DNA from: Companilactobacillus formosensis
Lineage (GTDB): Bacteria; Bacillota; Bacilli; Lactobacillales; Lactobacillaceae
Assembly: GCF_005405305.1 (NCBI RefSeq)
Contig: NZ_BJDU01000004.1
Coordinates: 1 to 64,000, forward strand
DNA: 64,000 nt
Direction of reading: 5' to 3'
The notes under the pieces were generated by a model. The model did no database searches, had not been told where the DNA came from, and saw only the letters and a list, made by a program, of their open reading frames with translations. A program made the translations under genes and the position numbers. This document shows positions 1 through 9,707 of the stretch, piece after piece. How positions within the stretch are numbered: position 1 is the first letter of the stretch; the number at the start of each line of letters is the position of its first letter.

Positions 1-12
1 AATCGTGGTTAT

Positions 13-38
13 AAAGGATATTATATATGTCCTTTTTT
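13..38 (+). terminator. Intrinsic terminator of an upstream gene
   Basis: The stem AAAGGA/TCCTTT is closed by further weak pairs and followed by a T run. A TAA at 12-14 in one frame suggests that the gene to the left of the window ends here, but too little of it is present to name it. Confidence 0.55.
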
Positions 39-122
39 AATTGGTATAAAAAAATCGCGCCAGTAGAATTAATCTACCAACACGATAAAGTGTAGACCCG
101 TTTTTAAAAAATCAGTAGAAGT

Positions 123-764
123 ATGGATGATTTATTATACGATATCTATAAATTTTCACAGAAAAATAAGCGAACGATTACATTACAAAATAAAATTTAC
201 TTAATTGCTGATTTATTGTATGTTTTTCCAATAGCTCCAATATTACAAAATCACTATCACTATTCATTTACAATTACCTTTTCCGTATATTGCGTTTTGA
301 TTCTTATGACATATTTGTCATTGAAACCATTGATAAAAAATGATGTTAGATTAACTCAAAAGCAAGCAAAAGACTTAAAATCAATTATTTGGAAGAATAG
401 TGAGAGTAAAAGTATTTCAGATGACCTTACAATTCTAGCAACGTTAATTAGAATGATTGATAGCAAAATTATTGAGAATGTTTCGACATTAAAAAAAAGT
501 TTAAAATATTTTGCCGCATTTTCAAGTGCATTTGTAATCCCATTACTTTTAAAGATTTTCGATAAGATGCAATTATCAGATTTGCTCTTGATTTTTATAA
601 TGGTTGTTATATTTTCCTTTATTATGATTCTTATTATCGTGAGAGATCTAGATACTTGGGAATTAATTTTAACAAAAAAATCTTTTAAGTATATAAATGC
701 AAAGAAAGAATTGCATTTCTTGGAAATTTATTTAAAAAACCTTAATGAACCTAATTCAAAATAA
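123..764 (+). CDS. Hypothetical four-helix membrane protein
   Basis: I do not recognise the family. The 213-residue product shows two hydrophobic helices near residues 22-68 and two near 128-173. A charged, lysine-rich loop of about 60 residues separates the pairs, and the tail is basic. The start is ATG with only a weak AGAAG ribosome site. The gene is AT-rich and ends 70 bases before the next start. No catalytic motif is visible. Confidence 0.6.
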   Translation: MDDLLYDIYKFSQKNKRTITLQNKIYLIADLLYVFPIAPILQNHYHYSFTITFSVYCVLILMTYLSLKPLIKNDVRLTQKQAKDLKSIIWKNSESKSISDDLTILATLIRMIDSKIIENVSTLKKSLKYFAAFSSAFVIPLLLKIFDKMQLSDLLLIFIMVVIFSFIMILIIVRDLDTWELILTKKSFKYINAKKELHFLEIYLKNLNEPNSK

Positions 765-791
765 AGAATGGCTTTAATAAACAAAAAAGTT

Positions 792-808
792 TACACTGAA
801 CTAGTGTA
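792..808 (+). promoter_or_regulatory. Inverted repeat TACACT-N5-AGTGTA before the binding-protein gene
   Basis: Perfect 6-bp half-sites with a 5-base spacer lie about 15 bases upstream of the ribosome site of the gene starting at 834. It could be an operator or a leader hairpin. There is no T run after it, so it is not a terminator. Confidence 0.4.
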
Positions 809-833
809 CTTTTATAAGAAAAGGGAGTTTATT

Positions 834-1793
834 ATGTCACGTAATTTGAAGAAAATTGCTATCATGATTGCGACTGTCTTTTTGATTGTTGGATCATTAC
901 CATTCATGAGTTTAACTGCTCAAGCTGCTACAGCTGGTAATGATAAGATTACTATTGGAACAATCAAGAATACTGCCGCAATGCCTGCTGTCATGGCTAA
1001 GGATGCTACTGATTTTAGTCGTAACAATATCAATGTTGATGTGAAGTCATTTGATTCTAACAAGGAGTTAAACGATGCCATCGCTAATGGTGATGTTAAT
1101 GTTGCTGCAACTGATTTAGTTAGTTATGCATCCCTTGCTAAGAAGAATTCTACTTGGAAGATTGTTGGTACTTTGCCTGGTTACTACGGTTTAGTTGCCA
1201 ACAAGAAGTACAAGAAGATTAAGAATCTTAAGGGTAAGACGATTGCTATCGACAAGAAGTCTGGTTCAAAACAATATCTCAAGAGTATTTTGAAGAAGAA
1301 CAAAGTTAAGTACTCAAGTGTTAAGGTTAAGCAAATCGATGCTGACAGTACTCGTGTTGATTCTTTGAAGTCCGGCGATATTGATGCTGCCGTTTTGGAA
1401 GATCCTTCTATCAGCAATGCCAAAGGTAATGGTGCTAAAATTTTGAACCGTCAAAAGACTGGTAAAGACAATGGTCAAATTTTGATTGCTAATAAGGACT
1501 TTACTAAGAAGAATGCTTCTTCAACACAAATTTTAGTTAGTGTCCTTAATAGTGAAATCAAAAAAATTGATAAAATGGGTGGTTACGGTTCTGCTCAAGC
1601 TGCTTTAAGAGACTTCGGTATTAGTGATAAAGGTGCTAAGTATATTACTGATATGAGTATTACTTTCAAGAAGATTCATAAAGTTAAGAAATCTGACTTC
1701 AAGAAAGCTTTCAAGTATGCTAAGTCACAAAAGCTCTTTAAAGGTAAGATCAGTTATAATAGATACATTTTGAAAGTTAAAGGTGTTAAGTAA
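834..1793 (+). CDS. Secreted ABC-type solute-binding-like protein (NMT1/SsuA-like fold)
   Basis: The product has a Sec signal peptide of about 30 residues ending in AQA-A. The body reads like the type II periplasmic-binding fold of NMT1/TauA/SsuA proteins: an ITIGTIKNTAAMP-type N-terminus, a VAATDLVSYASL segment, and a later LKGKTIAI/LKSGDIDAAVLEDP pattern. No lipobox cysteine is present, so it would be released or held on the wall by charge. The last third is very lysine-rich. No permease or ATPase gene is adjacent, so transport partners, if any, are elsewhere. The ATG at 834 is chosen because AAGGGAG lies just upstream; an in-frame ATG at 768 has no ribosome site. The ligand is unknown. Confidence 0.75.
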   Translation: MSRNLKKIAIMIATVFLIVGSLPFMSLTAQAATAGNDKITIGTIKNTAAMPAVMAKDATDFSRNNINVDVKSFDSNKELNDAIANGDVNVAATDLVSYASLAKKNSTWKIVGTLPGYYGLVANKKYKKIKNLKGKTIAIDKKSGSKQYLKSILKKNKVKYSSVKVKQIDADSTRVDSLKSGDIDAAVLEDPSISNAKGNGAKILNRQKTGKDNGQILIANKDFTKKNASSTQILVSVLNSEIKKIDKMGGYGSAQAALRDFGISDKGAKYITDMSITFKKIHKVKKSDFKKAFKYAKSQKLFKGKISYNRYILKVKGVK

Positions 1794-1797
1794 TACC

Positions 1798-1830
1798 AAA
1801 AGATATCGATTAAGTTCGGTATCTTTTTTT
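1798..1830 (+). terminator. Intrinsic terminator
   Basis: A stem of about 11 bp (AAAGATATCGA with TTCGGTATCTTT, one G-T pair) is followed by seven T residues, directly after the binding-protein gene. Confidence 0.85.
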
Positions 1831-1911
1831 ATTTGCATAGACTACTAAAATAAGAAAAGGATATTTGGTATCATACTTAAGTGTATATTAATATTTAGGG
1901 GCAATATTTAT

Positions 1912-3617
1912 ATGAAAAAAATAAAAAAATTACGTAATTATCGATTGTTGTCAATTGTGTTTTTCTATTTACTTATTTCGGTAATTATGTATCAGCTGTA
2001 TAAACGTGATTTTATTTGGAATGGGGACGATATTTATTATCATTTTCAAAGGATTTTAGGATTATCAGATAATTTTAACAATGGTTTATTGGCATCTAAT
2101 ATATCTATCTCTAATTTTGGTGTCATCGGAAATGGAGTCAATATTTTTTATCCTTGGTTAACTCTGATACCTTTTAGAATATTCTTTCAATTTACTAGAA
2201 ACTGGATTAGTGCCTATTATTTTGGCATTTTATTTTATTTTTTTGTTTCATTTTTAATCAGTCATTATTCAATGAAAAGGTTTTCAAGTAGTACTAAAAA
2301 TGCTGTAATATTTTCTATCATTTATAATTTTAGTATCTATAGGCTAATCGATATATTTACTCGTGGTGCAGTGGCAGAGTACATTGCTACAATATTCTTG
2401 CCATTATGTTTCTTAGGTTTCTATGAAGTTTTTTTTGGTGATGAAAAGCAATGGAAAACATTAGCCACTGGTATGATTTTAATAATTTATACGCATGTTT
2501 TAACGACTTTTATGTCTATTATTTTTTTACACTAGTGTCAATATTATTTATTCCGAAGCTTAAATTAAACAAAAATAGAATTATGAATTTTGGAAAAGCA
2601 GCTATTGCTACGATTGGTTCTACTTTAATATTTACGGTTCCATTTATGACTGAAGAATTATTTCAAAAATATGGGGTACCAGATAAACAAAAGTTAGTAG
2701 GTTTAAATTTTAAACAATTAATATACGAAAGTATCATTAACAATAGTCGTAGATCAGTTGAAGGCAATATTTATAACGTTGGTCTTACGATTATTTTGGC
2801 TTTAATAATTGGTATTTTAGTTTTTAGAAGATTTAGTTTTTTGTATAAATCGCTATATTGCATATTTGTAGCTAGTTTCTTATTTACGACAAATTTGTTT
2901 CCATGGCATTTATTACAAAATACGCCTATTGAAGTTATTCAATTTCCATATAGATTTTTAATGTTTGCAACACTCTTTGGAGCGATTATTTTGACTCAGA
3001 GTATTGGAATACTTTTTAAAAATCAACTTAATACGAGTTTTCCGATTATTTTGTTAATTTTAATAATATTTAATAGTGTTATGTGGGAAAGTTCCATAAT
3101 TAATGGTAGTAGAGGCGTTTTGTTGTCTTCACCCAAACTAGATATTACTCAAAAAATGGTCAATGAAAACAAAGTTCCGTCGACCAATTTGCCACAATAC
3201 ATTCCTGATGTGGGGCAATCTAATTTGGAATTGGCACTAGCTCACCAAATTTTTATTAATAATAAATTATCAGTTCAAGTTCCAACTATTAAGAATCACA
3301 GCGATGAATTTTATGTTGGTAACATCAAAAAGAATGACAAAATTGATTTACCATTCGTTAAATATAAATATACTAAAGCACAAATTAATGGTCAGAAGGT
3401 TCCAATTACGACGAGTAAACGTGGATTCGTAGAACTCATTGCTCCTAAAGATATTAAAAGTGCCACTATTAATCTGAGTTATAGCAATTATAATTTGTTC
3501 ATGTGTGCTGAAATTTTGAGTATCTTAACTTGGATTTATTTATTTGGTTCTAAGTATGTTATTCGTTGGTTTAAAAAATTAAAGTCACAGACAAACAATG
3601 TTTTTATATCTTTTTGA
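1912..3617 (+). pseudogene. YfhO/PTPS-related membrane protein, frameshifted
   Basis: Two overlapping reading frames (1912-2535 and the second part from about 2524 to 3617) together encode one 568-residue polytopic membrane protein. It is collinear with the intact 572-residue paralogue at 5289-7007. Both share DDIYYHFQRI/DNRFHMMRIEG-type N-termini, FSIIYNFSIYRL/FSFVYTLSSYRL and GFYEVFFG/GIYEIFYG segments, and a C-terminal extracytoplasmic beta-rich part. The break falls in a T7 run at 2522-2528; one added T (or a -1 ribosomal slip at T TTT TTA, 2523-2529) restores the frame. The family resembles membrane glycosyltransferase-like YfhO proteins. The ATG has AGGGGC upstream. It could be a real pseudogene, a sequencing error or a programmed shift. 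Confidence 0.75.
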
Positions 3618-3714
3618 GGGAATATTTGAATAGAAACATTTTTTTATTTGTTATGTTTTTAAGAAATTGACGGAATTTTTATCATGGTGTGTTCTAATTA
3701 GCTACAGAGAAATT

Positions 3715-3804
3715 ATGTTTGTGATGGTAAACAATATGAAATTCATGCAATCTCCAAGATATTGGCGCGATCGTTTGAATTTTAAATGGCAGGATTATTT
3801 TTAA
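3715..3804 (+). CDS. Candidate 29-residue small ORF
   Basis: ATG-initiated small ORF in the gap between two membrane-protein genes. The product is rich in aromatic and basic residues (QSPRYWRDRLNFKWQDYF near the end). The ribosome site is weak (AGAGA). It ends about 20 bases before a terminator, consistent with a short transcript, but the coding status is unproven. The rest of 3618-3872 shows nothing else. Confidence 0.25.
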   Translation: MFVMVNNMKFMQSPRYWRDRLNFKWQDYF

Positions 3805-3826
3805 AACAGTGTATATAAATAAAGAG

Positions 3827-3853
3827 ACTAGATTAGTTGAATCTAGTTTTTTA
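3827..3853 (+). terminator. Intrinsic terminator
   Basis: The stem ACTAGATT/AATCTAGT has a 5-base loop and a T run. Confidence 0.8.
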
Positions 3854-3875
3854 GTATCTTCATTTTTAAAGATTG

Positions 3876-5273
3876 ATGAATTATAATTTAAAGAAGATAT
3901 TTTATAGGTGGTATTTTATTATCAGAAATTTAGTGAACAGCTTATATTTGAAACTTAAACGTAACAAGTGGTCACTGATAATTCTCGTGGCCATTTTCAT
4001 TTTTGTATTGATTTTGAATTTGAAGACTTTATATATCGCTGATGATTACGTCTATCACTTTTTCTATCAGACGTCATCGCCAACCGAAATTGCTCATCAA
4101 CAAAAAATTTCTACGTTGTTGATACCAGCTTCGATGTGGAATCATTATTTTCTTTGGAATGGTCGTTTCGTGGCGCACTCAATCGTGCAATTTTTCATGC
4201 AATTTGATACGAAGATTCCATTTGATATTTGTAACAGCTTGATTTTTGTAGCTTTAATTATGATGATGGATAAGTTTGCTAGTAAATTGTCTAATAAGAA
4301 AGCTCAAGCTTTTGTTTTGCCATTGATTTTTGCCTTTGCTTGGTTTTATTTACCATTCTTTGGACAATCTGTTCTTTGGGTCTCGGGAGCGGGCAACTAC
4401 TTGTGGATGAGTATTATTTATCTTGGTTTTATCATGTACAATCTAAAAATTCGAGAGCCCAATTTACAGTCATTCATTGGTGCAGCGATTATTGGTTTCT
4501 TAGCTGGAGCTAGTAACGAGAATTCAGGTCCAGCCGCAATTTTAATTGTCTTGTTATTCATGATTAAACGCTTTGTGGAGACTCGAAAAATCAGTTTAGT
4601 GACGTTAACTAGTGTCTTTTTCGGTGGAATAGGTTTCTTGATCATGGTCTTATCCCCAGGTTCTCAAAAACGTGGCATGATGAGTCGGACTTGGCCAGTT
4701 ATCCACAAGAATCTTCAAAACATTTATAATTTAACTTTTGATAATTTGAAGTGGCTCTATTTATTGGTGGTTATTTCGACAATTGCCGGAATAGTGTTGA
4801 AGAGATTATCTATAAATAGTTGTTGGTCGATAGTCTTTTTCATGATTGGACATTTTGCGGCCATTTATGCGATGTCACTGTCTCCAGAAGCTCCCCAGAG
4901 AACCTTCTTTGGTGGAATCATCTTCTTAGGAATTGCTTTATTTATTCCTGTTTATGCATTATTCAGCGAGGTTAAATTAGTTTTACCAATTTTATCGGTT
5001 CTGGCTTTAGTACTGTTTGTCAGAAGTTATGTGCCAGCTTACCAAGATATCAATCAGAGTTATCAAGTAAATAAAATGCAGTACCAAAAGATATTAACTG
5101 CTAAAAAAGCGGGTAAGGATAGTGCTCATGTGCCAATTTTGCCGGTAGCGAAGAGTACTTATAATGCGACTTATCAGACGTTTACTTTGGATGAACCTTC
5201 AGATCAATTGATGAATCTCTGGGTAGCTAAGTACTTTGATATCGGTAAGGTCTATGGTTATCATCTCAAGTAA
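3876..5273 (+). CDS. DUF6056-like polytopic membrane protein
   Basis: The 465-residue product has an N-terminal basic segment and about ten hydrophobic helices. It carries the pattern seen in DUF6056 proteins: an early acidic IADDYVYHF after the first helix, WNGRFVAH, a WVSGAGNYLWM segment, an ENSGP motif and a late SPEAPQRTFF loop. Two more members lie at 8215 and 9708. Function is unknown; the architecture recalls GT-C-type membrane glycosyltransferases, which is my inference. A TTG precedes the ATG; the ATG at 3876 is preferred, although the ribosome site is poor. Confidence 0.7.
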   Translation: MNYNLKKIFYRWYFIIRNLVNSLYLKLKRNKWSLIILVAIFIFVLILNLKTLYIADDYVYHFFYQTSSPTEIAHQQKISTLLIPASMWNHYFLWNGRFVAHSIVQFFMQFDTKIPFDICNSLIFVALIMMMDKFASKLSNKKAQAFVLPLIFAFAWFYLPFFGQSVLWVSGAGNYLWMSIIYLGFIMYNLKIREPNLQSFIGAAIIGFLAGASNENSGPAAILIVLLFMIKRFVETRKISLVTLTSVFFGGIGFLIMVLSPGSQKRGMMSRTWPVIHKNLQNIYNLTFDNLKWLYLLVVISTIAGIVLKRLSINSCWSIVFFMIGHFAAIYAMSLSPEAPQRTFFGGIIFLGIALFIPVYALFSEVKLVLPILSVLALVLFVRSYVPAYQDINQSYQVNKMQYQKILTAKKAGKDSAHVPILPVAKSTYNATYQTFTLDEPSDQLMNLWVAKYFDIGKVYGYHLK

Positions 5274-5274
5274 A

Positions 5275-5304
5275 AAAAGTCTATCTAACTAGATAGGCTT
5301 TTCT
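5275..5304. terminator. Bidirectional terminator between convergent genes
   Basis: A 9-bp stem (AGTCTATCT/AGATAGGCT) is flanked by an A run on the left and a T run on the right, so it can serve both strands. It overlaps the 3' end of the minus-strand gene. Confidence 0.8.
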
Positions 5305-7007
5305 TCATTTTTAGGCTTTAATTTGAGTAATAATGGTTTGATTTTACTTCTGAACGGATAAGCAATCATGATTAATATCATTATAATTAACGAAATAGCA
5401 GAGAAATGACGAGCGGATTTTTGAATCTTGGTTTCGTAGTAATCGACAACGACTTTTCCTTTGCCATTGATGGTAATTTTAGCTAGATTATTGTGTTGTT
5501 TGTCCATGGTTAATTTAGAAACTTGTCCAGTAGAATCTTTTGACTGGAAACCATAATAACCGATAATTGGTAGATTTACTTCGGCATTTCTGGCATTTTT
5601 GAAATTAAAGGTTAATTTAGTGCCAGTTTGTTTGAAATCAGCGATTTTAGCTTTTCCAGACGTGACCTTAGGTTGATGTTTAGTATGTTCTAAAGTGGCA
5701 GTATTAGTCCCTACAGGCAAATATTCTTGACCACCACCAATACTGTAGGGAGACATCTTATTATATTCTGAGTAAGGAATTAGGGCGGCTGAGTAGCTCT
5801 GAATAAGACGGTAGCCAGCAGAAATCGATAGTAATAGGACGAAGGTAATCAATAGTCCTTTGATAGTGTTAATTTTGAAGATATTTAATGGATCACTAGC
5901 AACGAAAATTGCCAAGAGAAGCGTTGTTATCATATCAAAACGCCAAGTGTATTGAATCATTTTGAAAGGTGTTTTATTTAATAAAATCCAAGGAAAGACT
6001 GAAGTTGAACAGATGAAAGTCGCTACACCGATAATTGAAAAGTGTCTGATAGCTTTGTTTTGAATTTTGTGAGCTGAGATGATAATAATCACTGAAGCTA
6101 TTAACAAGATTAATCCGATATTGGGCTTGTCGATGATGTTACTTAAACTCCAGTTGAAACTATCTTGCAAGCTGCTTGAACCTTTGACCAAAATACTTTT
6201 AGTTTTCGTCAATTGGAAAGTCGTGTGTTTGAGTTGTTCCAACATTGGCAAGAAATAGCCCACACTCAACAATCCCGAACAAATTGCTGCCCAGAGTAAT
6301 GACAACAGGCGTTTAGGATGCAGTTTTAATTCAGGGATTTGGCAAAGAGCAACGATGACGATTAAAATAGCGACTAAGACTGGCGAGAGGGCATGGGAAT
6401 AAATGATCCCCGTCATCCCAAAAGTTAAGAAAAGCCAGTTTCGTTTGCGCTCGCCGTAGAAAATTTCATAGATTCCTAGCATTGCGATTGGTAAGAACAA
6501 GAATGCTCCGACTTCACCGAGATCGTGACGGAACAATAAATCATGAAGTCGATAACTAGAAAGCGTATAGACGAAACTGAAAACTAAACTGTTCCAGTAT
6601 TTTTTTTGAACTTTGTAGAAACACAAGAAAGATACACCGAAGGTTAAAAAATTTAAAATAACATAATAACGGGCGATTGCTTGAGCGGTGGAATATCCTA
6701 GTAGTTTCATCAAAGCAACTGGATAGAGTAAAAAATCCGAATAGAAAATATTTGAAATATATCCGAATCCGTCCATGAATGACATGTTGATGACTGGGAA
6801 GTAATCGTGTCTAAGAATCGACTGATATAATCCTTCAATTCGCATCATGTGGAATCTATTATCGCTCGGTCCTAAAAACGACCAGATTGAATTATGATAA
6901 AATTCAGTTTGATAGATAGAAAGAAAACTAGCAATGGCAAAAATGCCTAAAGTAATGATAGTAATAATGGTTATTTTGAAGTATTTATTCTTTAAGATAG
7001 ACTGCAT
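5289..7007 (-). CDS. YfhO/PTPS-related polytopic membrane protein
   Basis: The 572-residue product has an N-terminal helix, the early acidic motif DNRFHMMRIEGL, about eleven helices and a beta-rich extracytoplasmic C-terminal domain (about residues 410-530), ending in one helix and a basic tail. This matches the family annotated as 6-pyruvoyl-tetrahydropterin-synthase-related membrane proteins or short YfhO-like proteins. Related YfhO proteins take part in glycosylating wall polymers; whether this one does is inference. A frameshifted paralogue lies at 1912. AGAAAGG lies 7 bases before the ATG. Confidence 0.75.
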   Translation of the reverse strand: MQSILKNKYFKITIITIITLGIFAIASFLSIYQTEFYHNSIWSFLGPSDNRFHMMRIEGLYQSILRHDYFPVINMSFMDGFGYISNIFYSDFLLYPVALMKLLGYSTAQAIARYYVILNFLTFGVSFLCFYKVQKKYWNSLVFSFVYTLSSYRLHDLLFRHDLGEVGAFLFLPIAMLGIYEIFYGERKRNWLFLTFGMTGIIYSHALSPVLVAILIVIVALCQIPELKLHPKRLLSLLWAAICSGLLSVGYFLPMLEQLKHTTFQLTKTKSILVKGSSSLQDSFNWSLSNIIDKPNIGLILLIASVIIIISAHKIQNKAIRHFSIIGVATFICSTSVFPWILLNKTPFKMIQYTWRFDMITTLLLAIFVASDPLNIFKINTIKGLLITFVLLLSISAGYRLIQSYSAALIPYSEYNKMSPYSIGGGQEYLPVGTNTATLEHTKHQPKVTSGKAKIADFKQTGTKLTFNFKNARNAEVNLPIIGYYGFQSKDSTGQVSKLTMDKQHNNLAKITINGKGKVVVDYYETKIQKSARHFSAISLIIMILIMIAYPFRSKIKPLLLKLKPKNEEKPI

Positions 7008-7124
7008 GTTTAAACCTTTCTGATTGTTATTAGGTTAATTATACTAAGGATTGTTATTTTGATGATATAAGAAATCACAAATAAAAATACAAATTGTCAA
7101 TTTTTTATTGAAGGGGGAAAGAAA

Positions 7125-8144
7125 GTGAAAGGAAAAAGAATCGTTTACATAGATGTTATTCGTGTACTGGCAATGTTTCTAGTTGTTTTGGCTCACGCTT
7201 GTGCATCTAGGCTAGAGCATAACGTTGGTTCAGTCGATTGGAACGTTGCTCATTCATTAGTAATTATCACAGAAGTAGCGGTACCCTTGTTCTTTATGAT
7301 TAGTGGTTCGACAATTCTGAACAGTCCCAAGACTCGAAGTATTCGTTATTTGTTCAAGCATCGTTTACCGAAGATCCTAGTACCGTTTATAATTTGGTCG
7401 ATTATCACGGCTTACTTTGCTCGGCAAATTGATGGAACTTATACTTATCACAGTTTTATACAATCAGTTTTATCGATGTATCATCAACCGGTAATTATTG
7501 CTTATTGGTTTATTTATCCGTTGATATCAATGTATTTACTTTCTCCATTATTGAAAGCTATGGTGAACAACTTGAGCAGTAATGGACTGAATTATTTATT
7601 GATTTTATGGTTTATTTTTATGATGGTCATGCCGCCAATTATTCAGGCTCTGCCAGCTGATATAAGGTTTTATTTTAAAGCTTATAGTATGAGTAAAATT
7701 GTCTTTTCCAGTTATCTAGGTTACTTTTTATTAGGCTATAAGCTCTCTCAAGAAAAGCATCGCAAAACTAATTGGCTTGTGGGAATTTTACTAATTTTGA
7801 TTTTATTCACGATAAATATTGAAATTGGTTTGATTGATAATCGAAGTCTGTGGAAGATTTTGAATATTTTCTCTATCGGTTCAGTACCATTCATTGCTGG
7901 TCTGATATTTGTCGTCTTGCGTTCATTTGAAAATAAGTATCATCACTGGTTTAGTAAATTGATTGAGATCTTGGCACCATTGACGTATGGCGTGTATTTG
8001 ATTCATGGATTAGTGATCAATCTAGTTGAACAGTGGTTTGGAACTAAGGTCTACTTCACTAATTTCTTGTTGGCATCGCTGATTTCTTTAATTGTAATCT
8101 TTATTTTGAGTAAGATTCCTCTAATTAGGAAAATATTATTGTAA
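7125..8144 (+). CDS. Acyltransferase-3 family membrane protein
   Basis: The 339-residue product begins with IDVIRVLAMFLVVLAHA, the signature of membrane acyltransferases of the OatA/NolL type, with the conserved arginine and histidine. About ten helices follow, including the YWFIYPLISMYLLSPLL segment. It lacks the C-terminal SGNH domain of OatA. It probably O-acylates a surface glycan; the acceptor cannot be read. Translation starts at GTG behind a strong AAGGGGG. The neighbours are envelope membrane proteins. Confidence 0.85.
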   Translation: MKGKRIVYIDVIRVLAMFLVVLAHACASRLEHNVGSVDWNVAHSLVIITEVAVPLFFMISGSTILNSPKTRSIRYLFKHRLPKILVPFIIWSIITAYFARQIDGTYTYHSFIQSVLSMYHQPVIIAYWFIYPLISMYLLSPLLKAMVNNLSSNGLNYLLILWFIFMMVMPPIIQALPADIRFYFKAYSMSKIVFSSYLGYFLLGYKLSQEKHRKTNWLVGILLILILFTINIEIGLIDNRSLWKILNIFSIGSVPFIAGLIFVVLRSFENKYHHWFSKLIEILAPLTYGVYLIHGLVINLVEQWFGTKVYFTNFLLASLISLIVIFILSKIPLIRKILL

Positions 8145-8174
8145 AACGCTTATATCCGGAATAGGCGTTTTTTT
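8145..8174 (+). terminator. Intrinsic terminator
   Basis: The stem AACGCTTAT/ATAGGCGTT has one G-T pair, followed by a T run immediately after the acyltransferase stop. Confidence 0.8.
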
Positions 8175-8191
8175 GTTGTTTCGTGAATTAT

Positions 8192-8214
8192 AAGGTTGTC
8201 TTATACTTGTAACT
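8192..8214 (+). promoter_or_regulatory. Promoter with -10 TATACT seven bases from the ATG (leaderless type)
   Basis: TATACT at 8202-8207 ends seven bases before the ATG at 8215, so transcription should begin at or beside the start codon. No ribosome site lies between. The block AAGGTTGTCTTATACT is repeated identically before the paralogue at 9708. A weak TTTCGT sits 17 bases upstream as a possible -35. Confidence 0.55.
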
Positions 8215-9642
8215 ATGTTGAAGAAAATAAAGGGATTTTTTAGAGGGAAGTTTTTTGCACCAATCATGTTTTTAGTATCATTTTTGTATTTTGGATTATT
8301 TCGAATTCTGATGATTCCTTCCGGGGATGATTATTTCTGGGGTGGGGAACAAGGAGCTTACTTGATTCGTCACATGTTTTACGGACCACAGGCTATTTAT
8401 GGAGGAAGTAGCAACGGTCGTTATTTTGGGAATACTTTGGAAATTTTTACAATGCACAGTTTGCCACTAGCAGCTTTTAGTTACGGATTATTTTGGACAT
8501 TGTTGTTGTGGACGATGTGGAGATTAGCTGGCAAGAGTATTACAGCTCTGTTGTTATCGTTAGCTTTCGTCTTTACCTTGCAGGGTGCTTTTATCAATAA
8601 CGTCTTAGCTTGGAACGCCGGTTTCGTTAATTACGTGCCACCAATGGCATTAGTATTGAGCTATTTAGTTATCGTCGACTATGGACAAAAGAAAATTTTG
8701 CCGTGGTTGTTTGCTTTGTTGACCTTAGTTTTAGGTTATTCAGCAGGATTATTCACTGAAGCTCTGACGTTAGGACAAATTTGTTTGGCTGTGTTGGTGA
8801 TTTTGTACTTTAACAAGCAAACCAAGTTGTATCACATCACTTATTTATTAGGGACAATCGTCTCAGCAATCGTTATGTTCTCTCATCCCGGCTATCACGG
8901 AAAGAGTACTTATCGAGGGACTACTTTTGACCCGAAAGTTATTTGGAGTTGGTTCTCCAATGTAACGCATTTTTGGTTGATTACTTTTAATATTGTCTTG
9001 TTAGCTGCAATTTTGTTGGCGATTTTGACCTTAGTTTTGAAATCGGATTTCTCAAGAATTAAGAAAATAAGTATGTCGATTATTTCGACAGCATTCTTGT
9101 TTTACTATGCAATTGCTAATGCGGTTCTAAGTACGATTCCGAAAAATGATATGTACGGCTATAATTCAATCAGTTTGCCAATTTCGGTAACTGATACTCT
9201 AGTTAGTTTGTTGCTAGTAATTTTTATCGGCTACAGTATCTTCACTTTTTACAAGACTGATGCCAAAATGTGGCTGTATTTCTTGATGACTGGAGTTATT
9301 GCCGGACAATTGTTGTTCGTGTCAGCGCCAGTTAATTGCCGTGGTTACTTCTTGACATATGTCTTCATGTATTTGATTGCGATTCGCTTTGTGGTTGATG
9401 CTTTCTCAAAAGTCAAATTTATCAATTGGGTGATGATTATTGCTGTAATTGTGATGGGGGTAAGCTACCAATCGATGTTATATCAGAATCGTCAAGTCAA
9501 CTTAGAACGAGTATCTGATCCGCAGTTTTACAATGGCAAGAAAGCTCTGACAAAGCACGTTCCTTATCGCCAGTTCGTTTGGTCGAATGATTTGTTAAAT
9601 CAACAGAATCCAACTTATTGGAAGAATTATTTAAAGAGGTAG
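8215..9642 (+). CDS. DUF6056-like membrane protein, tandem copy 1
   Basis: The 475-residue polytopic protein is strongly similar along its length to the next gene. It has basic N-terminus MLKKIKGFF, then PSGDDYFWGG, GSSNGRYFGNT, NVLAWNAGFVNYVPP, LFTEALTLGQ and SAPVNCRGYF. These conserved acidic and arginine positions in loops between about eleven helices are the DUF6056 pattern. It lacks the last ~18 residues found in its twin, ending at a TAG after YLKR. The role is unknown; an envelope glycan function is inferred from family shape and neighbours. The start is unusual: a -10 element abuts it and there is no ribosome site. Confidence 0.7.
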   Translation: MLKKIKGFFRGKFFAPIMFLVSFLYFGLFRILMIPSGDDYFWGGEQGAYLIRHMFYGPQAIYGGSSNGRYFGNTLEIFTMHSLPLAAFSYGLFWTLLLWTMWRLAGKSITALLLSLAFVFTLQGAFINNVLAWNAGFVNYVPPMALVLSYLVIVDYGQKKILPWLFALLTLVLGYSAGLFTEALTLGQICLAVLVILYFNKQTKLYHITYLLGTIVSAIVMFSHPGYHGKSTYRGTTFDPKVIWSWFSNVTHFWLITFNIVLLAAILLAILTLVLKSDFSRIKKISMSIISTAFLFYYAIANAVLSTIPKNDMYGYNSISLPISVTDTLVSLLLVIFIGYSIFTFYKTDAKMWLYFLMTGVIAGQLLFVSAPVNCRGYFLTYVFMYLIAIRFVVDAFSKVKFINWVMIIAVIVMGVSYQSMLYQNRQVNLERVSDPQFYNGKKALTKHVPYRQFVWSNDLLNQQNPTYWKNYLKR

Positions 9643-9684
9643 TTTCAACAATATATTTCGCCAAATTTCTATTTCACGATTTCT

Positions 9685-9707
9685 AAGGTTGTCTTATACT
9701 AGTAATT
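9685..9707 (+). promoter_or_regulatory. Second leaderless-type promoter
   Basis: TATACT at 9695-9700 again ends exactly seven bases before the ATG at 9708, inside the same AAGGTTGTCTTATACT block as at 8192. The 65-base gap between the twins contains no terminator hairpin. Confidence 0.55.
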
